From Candolleomyces eurysporus (lineage: Eukaryota > Basidiomycota > Agaricomycetes > Agaricales > Psathyrellaceae): a stretch of DNA of 31,990 bases. Numbering within the stretch: the first letter of the stretch is position 1; every line of letters begins with the position of its first letter. Where the stretch lies: positions 1 through 31,990 of the forward strand of contig JANBPK010001124.1 in the NCBI GenBank assembly GCA_027579435.1. Reading direction: 5' to 3'. The notes below the pieces were generated by a model. It ran no database searches, was not told the origin of the DNA, and worked only from the letters and a program-made list of their open reading frames with translations. The translations under genes and the position numbers were made by a program. Positions 10,212-18,892 of the stretch are shown here, in pieces.

Positions 10212-11633
10212 ATGGCGACTGACAATCCCTTCTGCAAGATTCCTGGAGAAATTTGGCTACGGGTATTCCGTGCATACATCACGGAGGCTCAGCAGTTTCT
10301 CAACTGGCACGATTCACCATTCCCTCCCTTCACTTTAAGCGCGGTGTGCCAGGACTGGCGAAAAGTCGCCTTAACAAACTCGGTTGTGTGGGACAAAATT
10401 CTAGTTGTTCTCCCCGACGTATATGCAGACGACGAAGGAGAAGACGAAGACTCGGAGGTCGTCCGGCGGTTTCGAAGATACATCAATCAAGTCGAGCTCT
10501 GGATCAAGAGAGCAGGGGATCGGCTTCTGTCGATCAATCTCACCTCCAAAGACCCGGTGTTCAGTTTCGGATTCGATTGTCCCGCGGCAAAATTGGTACC
10601 TCAACTTGTTGTCAAGCATGCTTCAAGAATCAAAGAGCTCGACCTCATCGTGTCCACGGACTGGTATGATATTCTGAACGGAGCAGAGTTTCCAAACCTC
10701 CAGACCCTCCGGTTGGCCATCGTCGATGTTACCCAGCAAGATAACGAGTGCGAAATCTCGGTAGACTTCCGGGACCCCGTCTCTGCTAGTTCATTGGATC
10801 TTACCAAGTGTCCCAAGCTCTCCATTGTCGAACTCGATGGGGGTTTTGACCACACCAACATTGTCCTTCCTTGGAGCCAGATCACTGATATCTCCCTGAG
10901 ATATCTTATTCCAAGTGATTGTGCCCAAGTTTTCGATCGACTTCCAAACCTTAAACGGTGCGCATTGGGATTGGCATTATGCCTCGACAGTGACGACTCG
11001 GCCGACCTCGACGGCTCGGAAGAAATAGAGAGGAGGGACGAACCGCATATCGAGGACCTCGAGCTCGACGAAATGCTCCCAGGAACGGCCGAAATCATCC
11101 TCAAGTCGCTTCCGTTATCGGTGAAACATCTTCTCCTCGGGTCAGTCCTGAAGGACGGGGACCATCGTTTCTTATTGGAAACGATTCCTACCTTTGGTGA
11201 AACCCTTCAATCGCTCACCATTCGCCATACCTTCCAAGATTACGATGCCATCCGTGAACTCCTTCCGAAATTGCCAGGCCTGACTTCGGTCGAGATCGCC
11301 ATTCCTGGAGGATTGGACAATCGTTTGGCCCACCTTCTCTCGACGCCTGGCGTTTTGCCACGGCTTCAAAGCCTCAAGATCGTGGATTTTGGGCCAACGA
11401 GGATGGGAGATGAAGCTTTGCTGGACCTTCTTCGGCACAGGGTGACGGGTGACATTGGTTGCGACAAGCTAAAAGTGATTTATCTGAGACTACCTGGGTC
11501 GCTCAAGCAAGTGAATTTGGCGGGAGAGACGCTCAAAGAGCTGAGGAGGATGCTGGCGGAAGGCTTGGACATATCTGTGTACGATGCTTCGATAAACGAT
11601 CGTAGTAATACTAATCTCGTTTTAAGGCAGTAA
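10212..11633 (+). CDS. Family C F-box/LRR-like protein (intact, single exon)
   Basis: A 473-residue frame begins MATDNPFCKIPGEIWLRVF. Residues about 10-65 are an F-box of the type common in mushrooms: IPGEIWLRVFRAY, then LSAVCQDWRKVALTNSVVWD. The middle contains repeated leucine-rich segments (LQTLRLAIVD, LSIVELDGG, ITDISLRYLI, LPNLKRCALG, HIEDLELDEM), consistent with irregular LRRs. There is an acidic linker, ADDEGEDEDSE, after the F-box. By family knowledge such proteins are candidate SCF substrate receptors; the substrate is unknown. It shows no visible kinship to A or B outside the F-box. A decayed second copy, C', lies at 17790-18420. A TATA-like box precedes the start. Confidence 0.85.
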   Translation: MATDNPFCKIPGEIWLRVFRAYITEAQQFLNWHDSPFPPFTLSAVCQDWRKVALTNSVVWDKILVVLPDVYADDEGEDEDSEVVRRFRRYINQVELWIKRAGDRLLSINLTSKDPVFSFGFDCPAAKLVPQLVVKHASRIKELDLIVSTDWYDILNGAEFPNLQTLRLAIVDVTQQDNECEISVDFRDPVSASSLDLTKCPKLSIVELDGGFDHTNIVLPWSQITDISLRYLIPSDCAQVFDRLPNLKRCALGLALCLDSDDSADLDGSEEIERRDEPHIEDLELDEMLPGTAEIILKSLPLSVKHLLLGSVLKDGDHRFLLETIPTFGETLQSLTIRHTFQDYDAIRELLPKLPGLTSVEIAIPGGLDNRLAHLLSTPGVLPRLQSLKIVDFGPTRMGDEALLDLLRHRVTGDIGCDKLKVIYLRLPGSLKQVNLAGETLKELRRMLAEGLDISVYDASINDRSNTNLVLRQ

Positions 11634-11932
11634 TATCGTGTCACTGAGTGCGTTATCAATTCTTGTGCAACGTAGCTTACCGCACTCGAACTCGCTTTAT
11701 ACGTCGTGGAATAGCCAGAATATACTGTTGGGTGAAATTCCAAAGCTACCAAGGCGGTGAGCCTTGAGGCCCAAAGTTCTCAATTTGATGGGCGCCTGGA
11801 ACGTTGAACTATTGGGCGTTTGATCAAGGCGACCTCCATTGACAGGGTCGTGAGAACTCGGCTGCTGTTCACAGCGAAGCTGTCAGATCAGTTGCTGATA
11901 CTATCACTGATAGACCCTTTCTGCATCTCAAC

Positions 11933-12890
11933 ATGAACGCTCTTGCCAGCTTCACTTGCTTCTCCGATCTTCCTGAAGACATTGGACGCACAGTGTTCGA
12001 GCTTGCAGCAGAGAATGGGGACGGTATCCCCTGCTCACGGGTATCGAAGACAGTGCGATCATGGTGCGCGCATGGTCTGCAACATGGTGAAATTCAAGCT
12101 CACAGATCCATCATTCTGCCTCATAGGGTTGAACCAATAATCTATCGCAAAGTCATGCTAGAAGATCAGGTCACCAAAGATCTCTTCTGTCGAACCCTGC
12201 TTGACCCAGAAACCCAGAAACCCCCGGAATTCTTTGCGACATACGTTAAAATACTCGTCATCGCCAGCACCTCCCTCAACCACGAGATTGTGTCCGCCTT
12301 AAAAATCTGTCGAGGGGTTCAAACTCTGGTGATCTGGGCTCGATGTTCCGATCGCGAACTTCAGGAGCTTTTCAGCGCCTCCGAGGNCCCTACTGACCCC
12401 AACCCGACTATCTGTCTTCATTGAATCATTCCTCGAGTCCAAATACCGTTTCCATTACCCAATTTTCCGAAACGTCACCCACCTGGACCTTGTATGTGAC
12501 GACGAAGACGCATGGAAAGAGGATCCGCTCTCCCAGCTGATCCATCTAACGCACCTTTCACTTGATGTTCGTTATACAGTAACAAGTGCCGCGCAACTGG
12601 TTGGAGACGTTTTACATGCGTGTCTACCATCCCTGCGTATTCTTGTGATCTGGCTCGATCTCGGGCATTTTCGAAACGAACACAAGTCTTTCGGTGACCT
12701 CAAGGCTATTTCCGCCGGTGAAGTCGACATAAGAGCAGTTGCTGGCTGCATAAATGGTTTTGCACTGCCGGATGCAACGATCTGTTGTGATACCGACGAT
12801 CTATTGCGTGGCTGGGCTGCCGGTGGTACTGAAGGGTTTTGGACTAAAGCAGAAGCAATAGTCCACGATAGAAGACAGCGTCTGGAATAG
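11933..12890 (+). CDS. Family A F-box-like protein, copy A3 (intact if N at 12387 is spurious)
   Basis: Exons 11933-12063 and 12127-12890 give about 297 residues. The start MNALASFTCFSDLPEDIGR and the join that makes the Trp before VEPIIYRKVML match the family. The frame breaks exactly at N 12387; leaving that base out restores EALLTPTRL and the rest to the stop at 12888-12890. Landmarks are HYPIFRNVTHLDL, LIHLTHLSLD and the tail FWTKAEAIVHDRRQRLE. The 63-base intron is a multiple of three with no stop, so an unspliced form would add 21 residues. It is more diverged than A4 and A5 and lies between C and an A relic, on the same strand. Function is inferred only from the F-box-like start. Confidence 0.7.
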
Positions 12891-13200
12891 GTCAGGAAAT
12901 GTCGTTCACTGGTTTCTCCGATCTTTGGTAGGGCCGAAGTGGGTTTCTTTATTTTAGTTAGAAAATATATATGGGCAGCGGCGGTAGCGGTGGAATAGAC
13001 ATTCATGTCACCTATGCCTTATCCTCACTCTCCCACCCACAGCGGCAGTGTCGAGAACGAGACCAACTTAATTCCAGAGACTATTGAAGTCCCTTGCTTC
13101 TCAAACAGATTGTCCGAGACCATCCAACGAAAGTCCTAGTCCAACAAGGCTACGTCCGAGCCTGAGGGGACGCTGCGACGTGATTTTCANGGGCGAAAAC
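12891..13200. other. Spacer downstream of A3
   Basis: No gene is visible. The stretch holds an ATATATAT-like AT-rich patch near 12960-12970 and an N at about 13190. It separates A3 from the relic that follows. Confidence 0.4.
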
Positions 13201-13860
13201 CCTAAACAACTTCGACGGGGTACGATTAGGAGGTGTCAAGAATGGTGGTGTTTCAACCAGGGGCTTGAGGCTCTGGGTGAAGTATTGCGCGTCCCCTCCG
13301 AATTTGGTCACTGCGTATTCTCTGTGACAGGGAGCGCGACCATCGGTGCGTCTATGACTGGATTATCCCACTTGCCAGTCTCCTGAAAAAGTTTTTGTAG
13401 GAAAGCGCTCTGGTTGTACTTCGTGGGGTGGAGTAGTTACTCGGAAATCTCCTTACGCTTCTTCAATCAGGACACACGCGAGTCTATTATTTTGGCAAGG
13501 ACGATGCAGTTATAATCTTGACGTGGAGTGAGTTGCTCTTGCCGCCTACGCGTTATTGCCTTCTCGATTTACTGTCCATCTGCCAAATAAATATATGTTC
13601 CGTGGATGGGCAGGACACGCGACGGGGAAGGATCTTTGGACGGAAGCTGAAGAACAAGCTGAAGAGAGGAGGCGGCAGCCGATGTCCGTCTTGTACTCGT
13701 AACGTAGGAAACTGGCTGTATAAGAGACAGAAACGGTCTGATCTGAATAATTTATCCAGATTCTCGCCCTCAATCGACTCACGAGCCCTGTGGAAGACCC
13801 TCGTTCTCGAACGGAATGAATGTCGGTTTTCCATGTTCAGCTTTCTCGAATCAGAGGCGT
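13200..13860 (+). pseudogene. Family A relic, 3' part, upstream of B2
   Basis: The segment keeps the A-type tail: GGAAGGATCTTTGGACGGAA encodes a KDLWTEAEEQAEE-like remnant at about 13630-13670. The following flank, with CGGTCTGAT and GTGGAAGAC words, parallels the A1 3' flank at 6660-6740. The upstream part (13310-13530) is matched at 18430-18640, including CCAGTCTCCTGA, CGCTCTGG and TGTACTTCGTGG. No continuous frame covers it and no start remains. It marks where an A gene once sat convergent to B2. Confidence 0.6.
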
Positions 13861-13901
13861 AGTGAATTATGTATATACTGGCACCATTGCATCATACTTC
13901 T

Positions 13902-15596
13902 TCAACATATCCAGCCATAATCAAGCTTGGGACAGACTGTCCTGAGTTTCTCCAACCGTTCCTCCGCCAGGAACATCCCTCGACCAATTGAAGCTCCCTG
14001 ATATGGCCTCAACCAAAGTTTCCTAAGACTGGGGAAAATCCTGCAAAACGGTATCACTTTTTCATCTACGGCCCCTTGCTGTATCTCGCCTGCAGTGGCG
14101 GGGATATGCAACTCGAGGCATAATCCGTACCAAGGCCCAGAATTGGAGCGGTAAACGCATTGCTGTATTTGTGGTGCCTCATCCTCTCCTCCATCGAGTT
14201 GATCTGGATGGCCCCATATGCGCTCCAACTCCTTGGCTCTATAAGAGAAGCGGTCAAAGCGCAACTTGATACGAATGTTGGAGTTTTTGACCTCTGGACC
14301 TGAGAGTGTCTCCAAAATTGCTTTGTGAAATCGCTCAACAGCCTTGACGAACGTTGAGACCGCCGACCGGGTGGATGAGGTCCACATGTACCTCATGACT
14401 AGATGGCTCGCGTTGATGCCTGCGCCCACACTACGGCACGAAGCTAGGTAGGAACATAGAACAGATGAAGATGAAGCGAGTTTACGAAGGTGTGGAAGGC
14501 GTGCGAAGGCTGGTATTAATAGGCCTAGATCATCGCTATCGATGCCTGCTGACGAACGTTTCGGCTCTATTCCTAAGTCACTCAATTGCTTGAAGCGACC
14601 CAACCAGGACACAACATCCTTCATGAGGCCCGGCCTTACACGGTCGAGATGTATGATGGTGACGTCGGGAACGGCTTCAGCTAAACGATCAAAGATGAGC
14701 TTGGACTCTAGCGCATCGGTGGGGAGGTCTTTGAGGCAGAGGGTCAGGAAGGTGATTGGAGAAGCTTTGAGGAGGGTAAAGGTCCACTGCGAGAAAGGCG
14801 GTCGGAAGACGCTGGTAGAGTGCGCGCCGAATATTGCGAGTTTGGTGACTTGACCAAGGTTCGGGGATGGTGTAAGGGATATCCAAGGAGCCGAAATGGA
14901 AAAGCGACTCGATTTCCGATAATAGTTGCCTTCTTCCGAATGCGGGGACCATAACCCTGAGACCGCCCTGTTGTGTCGAGAGGCAAGGTAACCTCTAGCA
15001 CTTTCCCAAATGGATGATCTCTCAGCCGCTAATGGCCCGGGTATTTCTGCGGCTGTGATAGTGGGGTTTTTCTTCAACTGATACTTTGATGTGAAGGCAT
15101 CGCAACCACTGAGTTGCAGCTGGGTACAACCTTTGGCAACAATAGTGTCCAGAAAAACCTCCACACATTTGCATGTAGTGGCCAGCATTTTGTCGCTGAT
15201 GGGCTTTTCCGCGTAGNCTTCTGAAGGCCAATGCACACAAACGGTACGCAGCGACGCCATTCTATCAACGAGCCTCTGCATTTTCTGGAAGGACCTGAGC
15301 ACTGATTGCAGCGAAGCCACCCTTTTCAGGTTAAAGATGACATAGCTCAGGCTCTTGATATGTACTGACAGGAGGAGTGCCGAAAGCCCATCCAGGTCGT
15401 TCGGATTATTTGCCAGCTGAAGGGTGGCGGACCGTTGTGCGTTCCAGATTCTATGTTGATCCAAGAGTAACTGTACGGCAATACGATTAAACGATCGGGA
15501 AACTTGTGTGCAATGTCGGAGATCGGGGGGAGGCAAAGAGGCCAAGATATGCAGTGCTAGTTCTTCTGTGCACCAAAAGTCTNGCAAAATCGACAT
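13902..15596 (-). CDS. Family B F-box protein, copy B2 (intact, single exon)
   Basis: The frame gives 564 residues from the ATG at 15594-15596. This start is chosen over the longer open frame because it aligns with MSIPQDLW of B1. The F-box region reads LALHILASLPPPDLRHCTQV then SRSFNRIAVQLLL. Two N bases (15217 and 15583) fall inside codons without breaking the frame. Conserved family segments include VHWPS, FRPPFSQWTFTLLKASP and MWTSSTRSA, and the end is LDYGWIC. By eye it is closest to B1. It is convergent with an A relic and divergent from A4, whose start is only 232 bases away. Its role is inferred as for B1. Confidence 0.85.
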   Translation of the reverse strand: MSILXDFWCTEELALHILASLPPPDLRHCTQVSRSFNRIAVQLLLDQHRIWNAQRSATLQLANNPNDLDGLSALLLSVHIKSLSYVIFNLKRVASLQSVLRSFQKMQRLVDRMASLRTVCVHWPSEXYAEKPISDKMLATTCKCVEVFLDTIVAKGCTQLQLSGCDAFTSKYQLKKNPTITAAEIPGPLAAERSSIWESARGYLASRHNRAVSGLWSPHSEEGNYYRKSSRFSISAPWISLTPSPNLGQVTKLAIFGAHSTSVFRPPFSQWTFTLLKASPITFLTLCLKDLPTDALESKLIFDRLAEAVPDVTIIHLDRVRPGLMKDVVSWLGRFKQLSDLGIEPKRSSAGIDSDDLGLLIPAFARLPHLRKLASSSSVLCSYLASCRSVGAGINASHLVMRYMWTSSTRSAVSTFVKAVERFHKAILETLSGPEVKNSNIRIKLRFDRFSYRAKELERIWGHPDQLDGGEDEAPQIQQCVYRSNSGPWYGLCLELHIPATAGEIQQGAVDEKVIPFCRIFPSLRKLWLRPYQGASIGRGMFLAEERLEKLRTVCPKLDYGWIC

Positions 15597-15828
15597 CGCT
15601 GTGGATTGGGCATTTTGGTTAATAGACTTGGAAAGTACAACGCTGAGCACACTCACCCAGAACTGTGATCGTTGTTGGTCAGGGAGAACATTCCGAATGA
15701 TTGCGAATACATAGGTGGTTCAAACCGTCGATGACCCAATTAGCTCTGTGGCACTGCAATGTCACGTTGAGCGCCGACCGACGTGCCCACGATTGTGGCG
15801 GTCAATTTGCTGGTTGTCTCAGTCCATC
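15597..15828. promoter_or_regulatory. Divergent B2/A4 promoter region
   Basis: Only 232 bases separate two outward-facing, intact start codons, so the region probably serves both. It carries TCTGTGGCACTGCAA at 15745-15759 and an ACACTCACCC then GATCGTTGTTGG block near 15648-15678, both matched in sister spacers. Bidirectional action is an inference. Confidence 0.55.
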
Positions 15829-16923
15829 ATGGCCATCTCAGCTCCCATCGTGCGCTCTTCAACCTTTCGATTCTCTGAACTACCTGAGGATATTGGTCAA
15901 GTCATTTTCGGGTTCGTCGCAGACGCTAAAGAGGGCCCGTCTTATGCACTGGTGTCGAAGAAAATACAGACATGGTAAGTTCAACTTCTTCCACCTTCTC
16001 ATGATGAAGGGATCAGCTAAAGAACAAATAGGGTAGAATCCATTATTTATCGCAGGATTCTACTGGTGAACCCAGCAACAACTACGTTGTTNGCTCGTAC
16101 GCTGAGCGATCCAGATTCGAGCAAATCGCCAGAGTTCTTTGCCACCCATGTCAAAGTCATTATTCTCATGACATCCGGCCCAAATGATTTTGAACTTGAA
16201 CACGGCACCATGGCATCTTTCATCAAAGCCTGTCGTGGGCTGCAAATGCTCGCGGTATGGGGTTGGGCCCTAACGCGAACGAGCGATGAGATGCGGAAAT
16301 TCTTTACCTCGCCTTGTGTTATGCCCACCCGTCTCTCTGTACCTGGGCGCATATTCCCGAAAGGAAAACATCACTTCCGTCACCCGATATTCCAAAATGT
16401 AACCCATTTAGACGTTGTCTGGAACGTCGAGGACGATTGGAAGTGGGATACATTGTCGCAGCTCGAGCACCTCACCCACCTCTCCCTGGACATTCACCTC
16501 GCCTCACCCAACTTGGTAGAAATTGTTCAATTCGTCGTTCCAGCCTGTTCACCCCGTGTGCGTGTCCTCATCCTATGGCCTCGCTCAAGTCTCAATTCCG
16601 ACATCACGCATGACGGTTCTCCAGATCTGCTCGAGGACATCAAAGCCATCTGCCGAGGCGACGTTGACCCTCGGGCAATTATTGCTCACTGCCCGAACTT
16701 TCTGAATGAGCCTCCCGGCCTACACCCAGATCATCCCGGCATTCAGCTCGACTCCTCCGACATCCTAGACAATTGGGCAGGAGTAGGATCAACCGACGAC
16801 GACTTTTGGATCAAAGCTGAAAAAAGGATTGAAGAACGTCGACGCAAGATGACATCAGGTAAGTTCATGCTTCTCTTCCCATAGGATATCTTCAACCTAA
16901 TCTTGGCCTTGCCTCCAGCTTGA
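15829..16923 (+). CDS. Family A F-box-like protein, copy A4 (intact; reference copy)
   Basis: Three exons, 15829-15974, 16032-16858 and 16919-16923, give 325 residues. The first join makes the Trp of QTWVESIIYRR; the last exon is only five bases, completing an Ala codon and the TGA. The F-box-like start reads FRFSELPEDIGQVIFGFVAD then YALVSKKIQTW. Body landmarks are FFATHVKVIIL, HPIFQNVTHLDVVW and LEHLTHLSLDIHLA, with the tail FWIKAEKRIEERRRKM. N at 16092 is in frame. If the last intron is retained the protein would end slightly later, at 16884. This copy is the best guide to the family gene structure. An SCF receptor role is inferred only. Confidence 0.78.
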
Positions 16924-17183
16924 GGATTTCCATTCAAAAGGTATTCCGCAGTCACTGGGAGCGATGCGGGAAGGGCTAACCGTAACTTGAACAACAGCTG
17001 CTGCAGATTAAAGTAATTTCTTTTGCACATTGAATGACCGAGGGCAGGGTGTGGTACTACTTAACACGGAAACTACCAATTTTCAATGGAAGCTGTAAAT
17101 ATTGGCTTCCAAAGACGACAAGACGGTTACACTCCAGTGAACGGTAGCACCAGTGGAGGCGGCAGAGGCGATGAGCCGCCGGT

Positions 17184-17596
17184 CTAGGTACCTGTGGGAT
17201 AGCTGGTGGGAGGGGTCAAGGTGACGCCCTGCGAAATCTACAAGTCAGAAACAGAAGTGCAAGTGAGAGTTGGATAGAGCGCGCACCTCAGCAGCGCACA
17301 TAGCCTGCATGAGGATGAGGGCAGACTGGGTATCGTCGCCTGCGCAGGTGGCGATGATGCAAGCGGTGGTAGTGGTGATGAAGGCTGCATCCCTGCAGAG
17401 ACAGGCGTTGTCGGAGGGAGAGCAGCTGTTACTTTCGGCGAGGCATGGGATGGCACAGGCTATTGAACGAAGAAAAGTTAGCGTTTGGGTATGATAGGGG
17501 CCCAGGGAATGTGGGCGACGTACAGGGGAGCTGACGGGAGACGATGGAGGAGGCGGAGGCAGCGGCACCGAGAGCAACAACACCAGAGAAACGCAT
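17184..17596 (-). CDS. Small secreted CFEM-domain protein
   Basis: Three exons on the minus strand, 17524-17596, 17287-17459 and 17184-17237, give 99 residues. The start MRFSGVVALGAAASASS is a signal peptide, probably cleaved near residue 15-22. The mature part has the eight CFEM cysteines in order, from LPSCAIPCLAE through SCSPSDNACLC to TACIIATCAG and MQAMC. The Asp before the ClC pair sits where known CFEM proteins place a haem iron ligand. It ends soon after the domain (LTPPTSYPTGT) with no GPI-anchor tail, so it is probably free or cell-wall bound. CFEM proteins are known in haem or iron uptake, wall structure and host interaction; which applies here is open. It sits inside the F-box array between A4 and C', on the opposite strand. 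A TATA-like box lies about 80 bases upstream. Confidence 0.85.
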
Positions 17597-17676
17597 TGTG
17601 AGTGTGTAAAGAGGGGATGATTCCTCGAGAGGAGAGAGGAACTGGGGTGCGAGTTAGACTACCTCGATTCCCCACA

Positions 17677-17683
17677 ATTTATA
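17677..17683 (-). promoter_or_regulatory. Probable TATA box of the CFEM gene
   Basis: On the minus strand the site reads TATAAAT within GGGTATAAATTGTGG, about 81-87 bases upstream of the CFEM ATG, a normal core-promoter distance. Confidence 0.5.
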
Positions 17684-17789
17684 CCCAGCCGGAAAAAGAG
17701 CGCCTGCTTCCAGAACTTTGGCATCTGGTTCTGTGGTCTGGTCTGTGACCCTACTTCCTCCCCACTGTTCCCCATAGAAATTACGCAAG

Positions 17790-18420
17790 ATGGCGACTGA
17801 CAGTCCCTCCCGCGATTGGCGGGTGTTCCGCGCATACGTCACGGAGGCTCAGCAGTTTTTGAACTGGCGCGATTGACCATTCCCTCCCTTCACGTTGAGC
17901 GCGGTGTGCCGGGATTGGCGAAAAATCGTCTGAACAAACTCGGCTGTGTGGGATTAAACTCTAGTTCTTCTCCCTGGGGTATACGAAGATGATGAAGGAG
18001 AGGATTCGAAGGTCGTACAGCAGTTCCGAAGATGCATCAAACAAGTCGAGCATACTTACATACTGCAACTTGTTGTCAAGCATGCCTCAGAAATCAAGGA
18101 GCTCGACCTTACCATGTCCATGGAGTGATATGATATTCTGAATGGAGTGGAGTATCCAAAACCTCCAGTTGGGCATCGTCGAAGATACTCAGCAAGATCT
18201 CGGTAGAATTCCGGCGTCCCACCTCTGCTAGCTCACTGGAGCTGACCAAGTACCCCAAACTCTCCATTGTCGAACTCGAAGGAGGTTCTGACCACAACAA
18301 CATTGTTCTTCCTTGGAGCCAGAACACTGATATCTGATGTATCTTATTCCGAGTGATTGTGCCCAAGTTTCGATCGACTTTTCCAAACCTTAAACGGTGC
18401 GCTTTGGGTTGGCATCATGC
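17790..18420 (+). pseudogene. Decayed copy of family C (C')
   Basis: It starts ATGGCGACTGACA like C and then follows C closely in base sequence, for example GTCACGGAGGCTCAGCAG and TTGAGCGCGGTGTGCC. A deletion removes the KIPGEIW part of the F-box, and early stops follow (TGA in GCGCGATTGACC, TGA in CGTCTGAAC, TAA in GGATTAAAC). Several internal blocks are missing, so about 630 bases represent the first roughly 800 of C. The right end merges into a family A relic. No N lies nearby, so the decay is real. Confidence 0.85.
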
Positions 18421-18850
18421 GACCTCGACGGGTCGCTGTGCATTCTCTGCCATAGGAAGTGCGGGCATCGTGGTGTCTATGACTTGATCCTCCCACCTCC
18501 CAGTCTCCTGAGAACATTTTTGTAGAAAAAACGCTCTGGCTGTACTTCGTGGAGAGGTTACTCAGGAATCTCCCTATGCTTTTTCAATTCGAACACAAGC
18601 GGATCTATTTCAGCAAAGACGAAGCAGCCATGATTTTCCCGAAGACGATCTCGATGACCTTGTACTTATGGTGGACCTTGCACGGGCGGATATGAAGCAG
18701 ACGGAGGCTGAAGAACAACCGAAGAGTGGAGTCGGCAGCTGGTGCCCGTCCTGGCCTCGTGGGCATGAAATAGGTTTGTACGTGGAGAGAGATGGAAAAC
18801 AGTCTGATTTTGGCTCTCCCGTGTATATCTACCTCAAGCTGGAGACACGG
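18421..18850 (+). pseudogene. Family A relic upstream of B3
   Basis: This segment is the sister of 13310-13860. It shares CCAGTCTCCTGA, a TGTAGAAAAAACGCTCTGG-like stretch, TGTACTTCGTGGAG and a tail remnant, GACGGAGGCTGAAGAACAA (about 18699-18718), from the FWTEAEEQ block of family A. After it comes a 3' flank resembling that of A1, leading to the B3 stop. No continuous frame remains. Confidence 0.6.
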
Positions 18851-18892
18851 TAAGGAACATATATATTGGTGTGACGATGTTATACTTTCATT

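Larger units (their letters stand above)
8962..13901. repeat. Segmental duplication, copy I (A2, C, A3, A relic)
   Basis: The order A, C, A relic, then B on the minus strand repeats at 15829-18892. A2 and A4 share even their 3' flank (CTTGAGGATTTCCAT then ATTCCGCAGTCACTGGGAG). C and C' share start and coding sequence, and the two relics share a non-coding stretch. A3 is extra in this copy. Ends are set by eye. Confidence 0.6.
15829..18892. repeat. Segmental duplication, copy II (A4, CFEM, C', A relic)
   Basis: This is the partner of 8962-13901. The CFEM gene lies between A4 and C' here and is absent between A2 and C. A3 has no counterpart. The length difference comes mainly from A3 and from deletions in C'. 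Confidence 0.6.

Noticed and set aside
13902..15656. Longer B2 start at 15656
   Set aside because: The extra 20 residues have no counterpart in B1, B3 or B4, and the frame before 15596 lies in the conserved promoter spacer.
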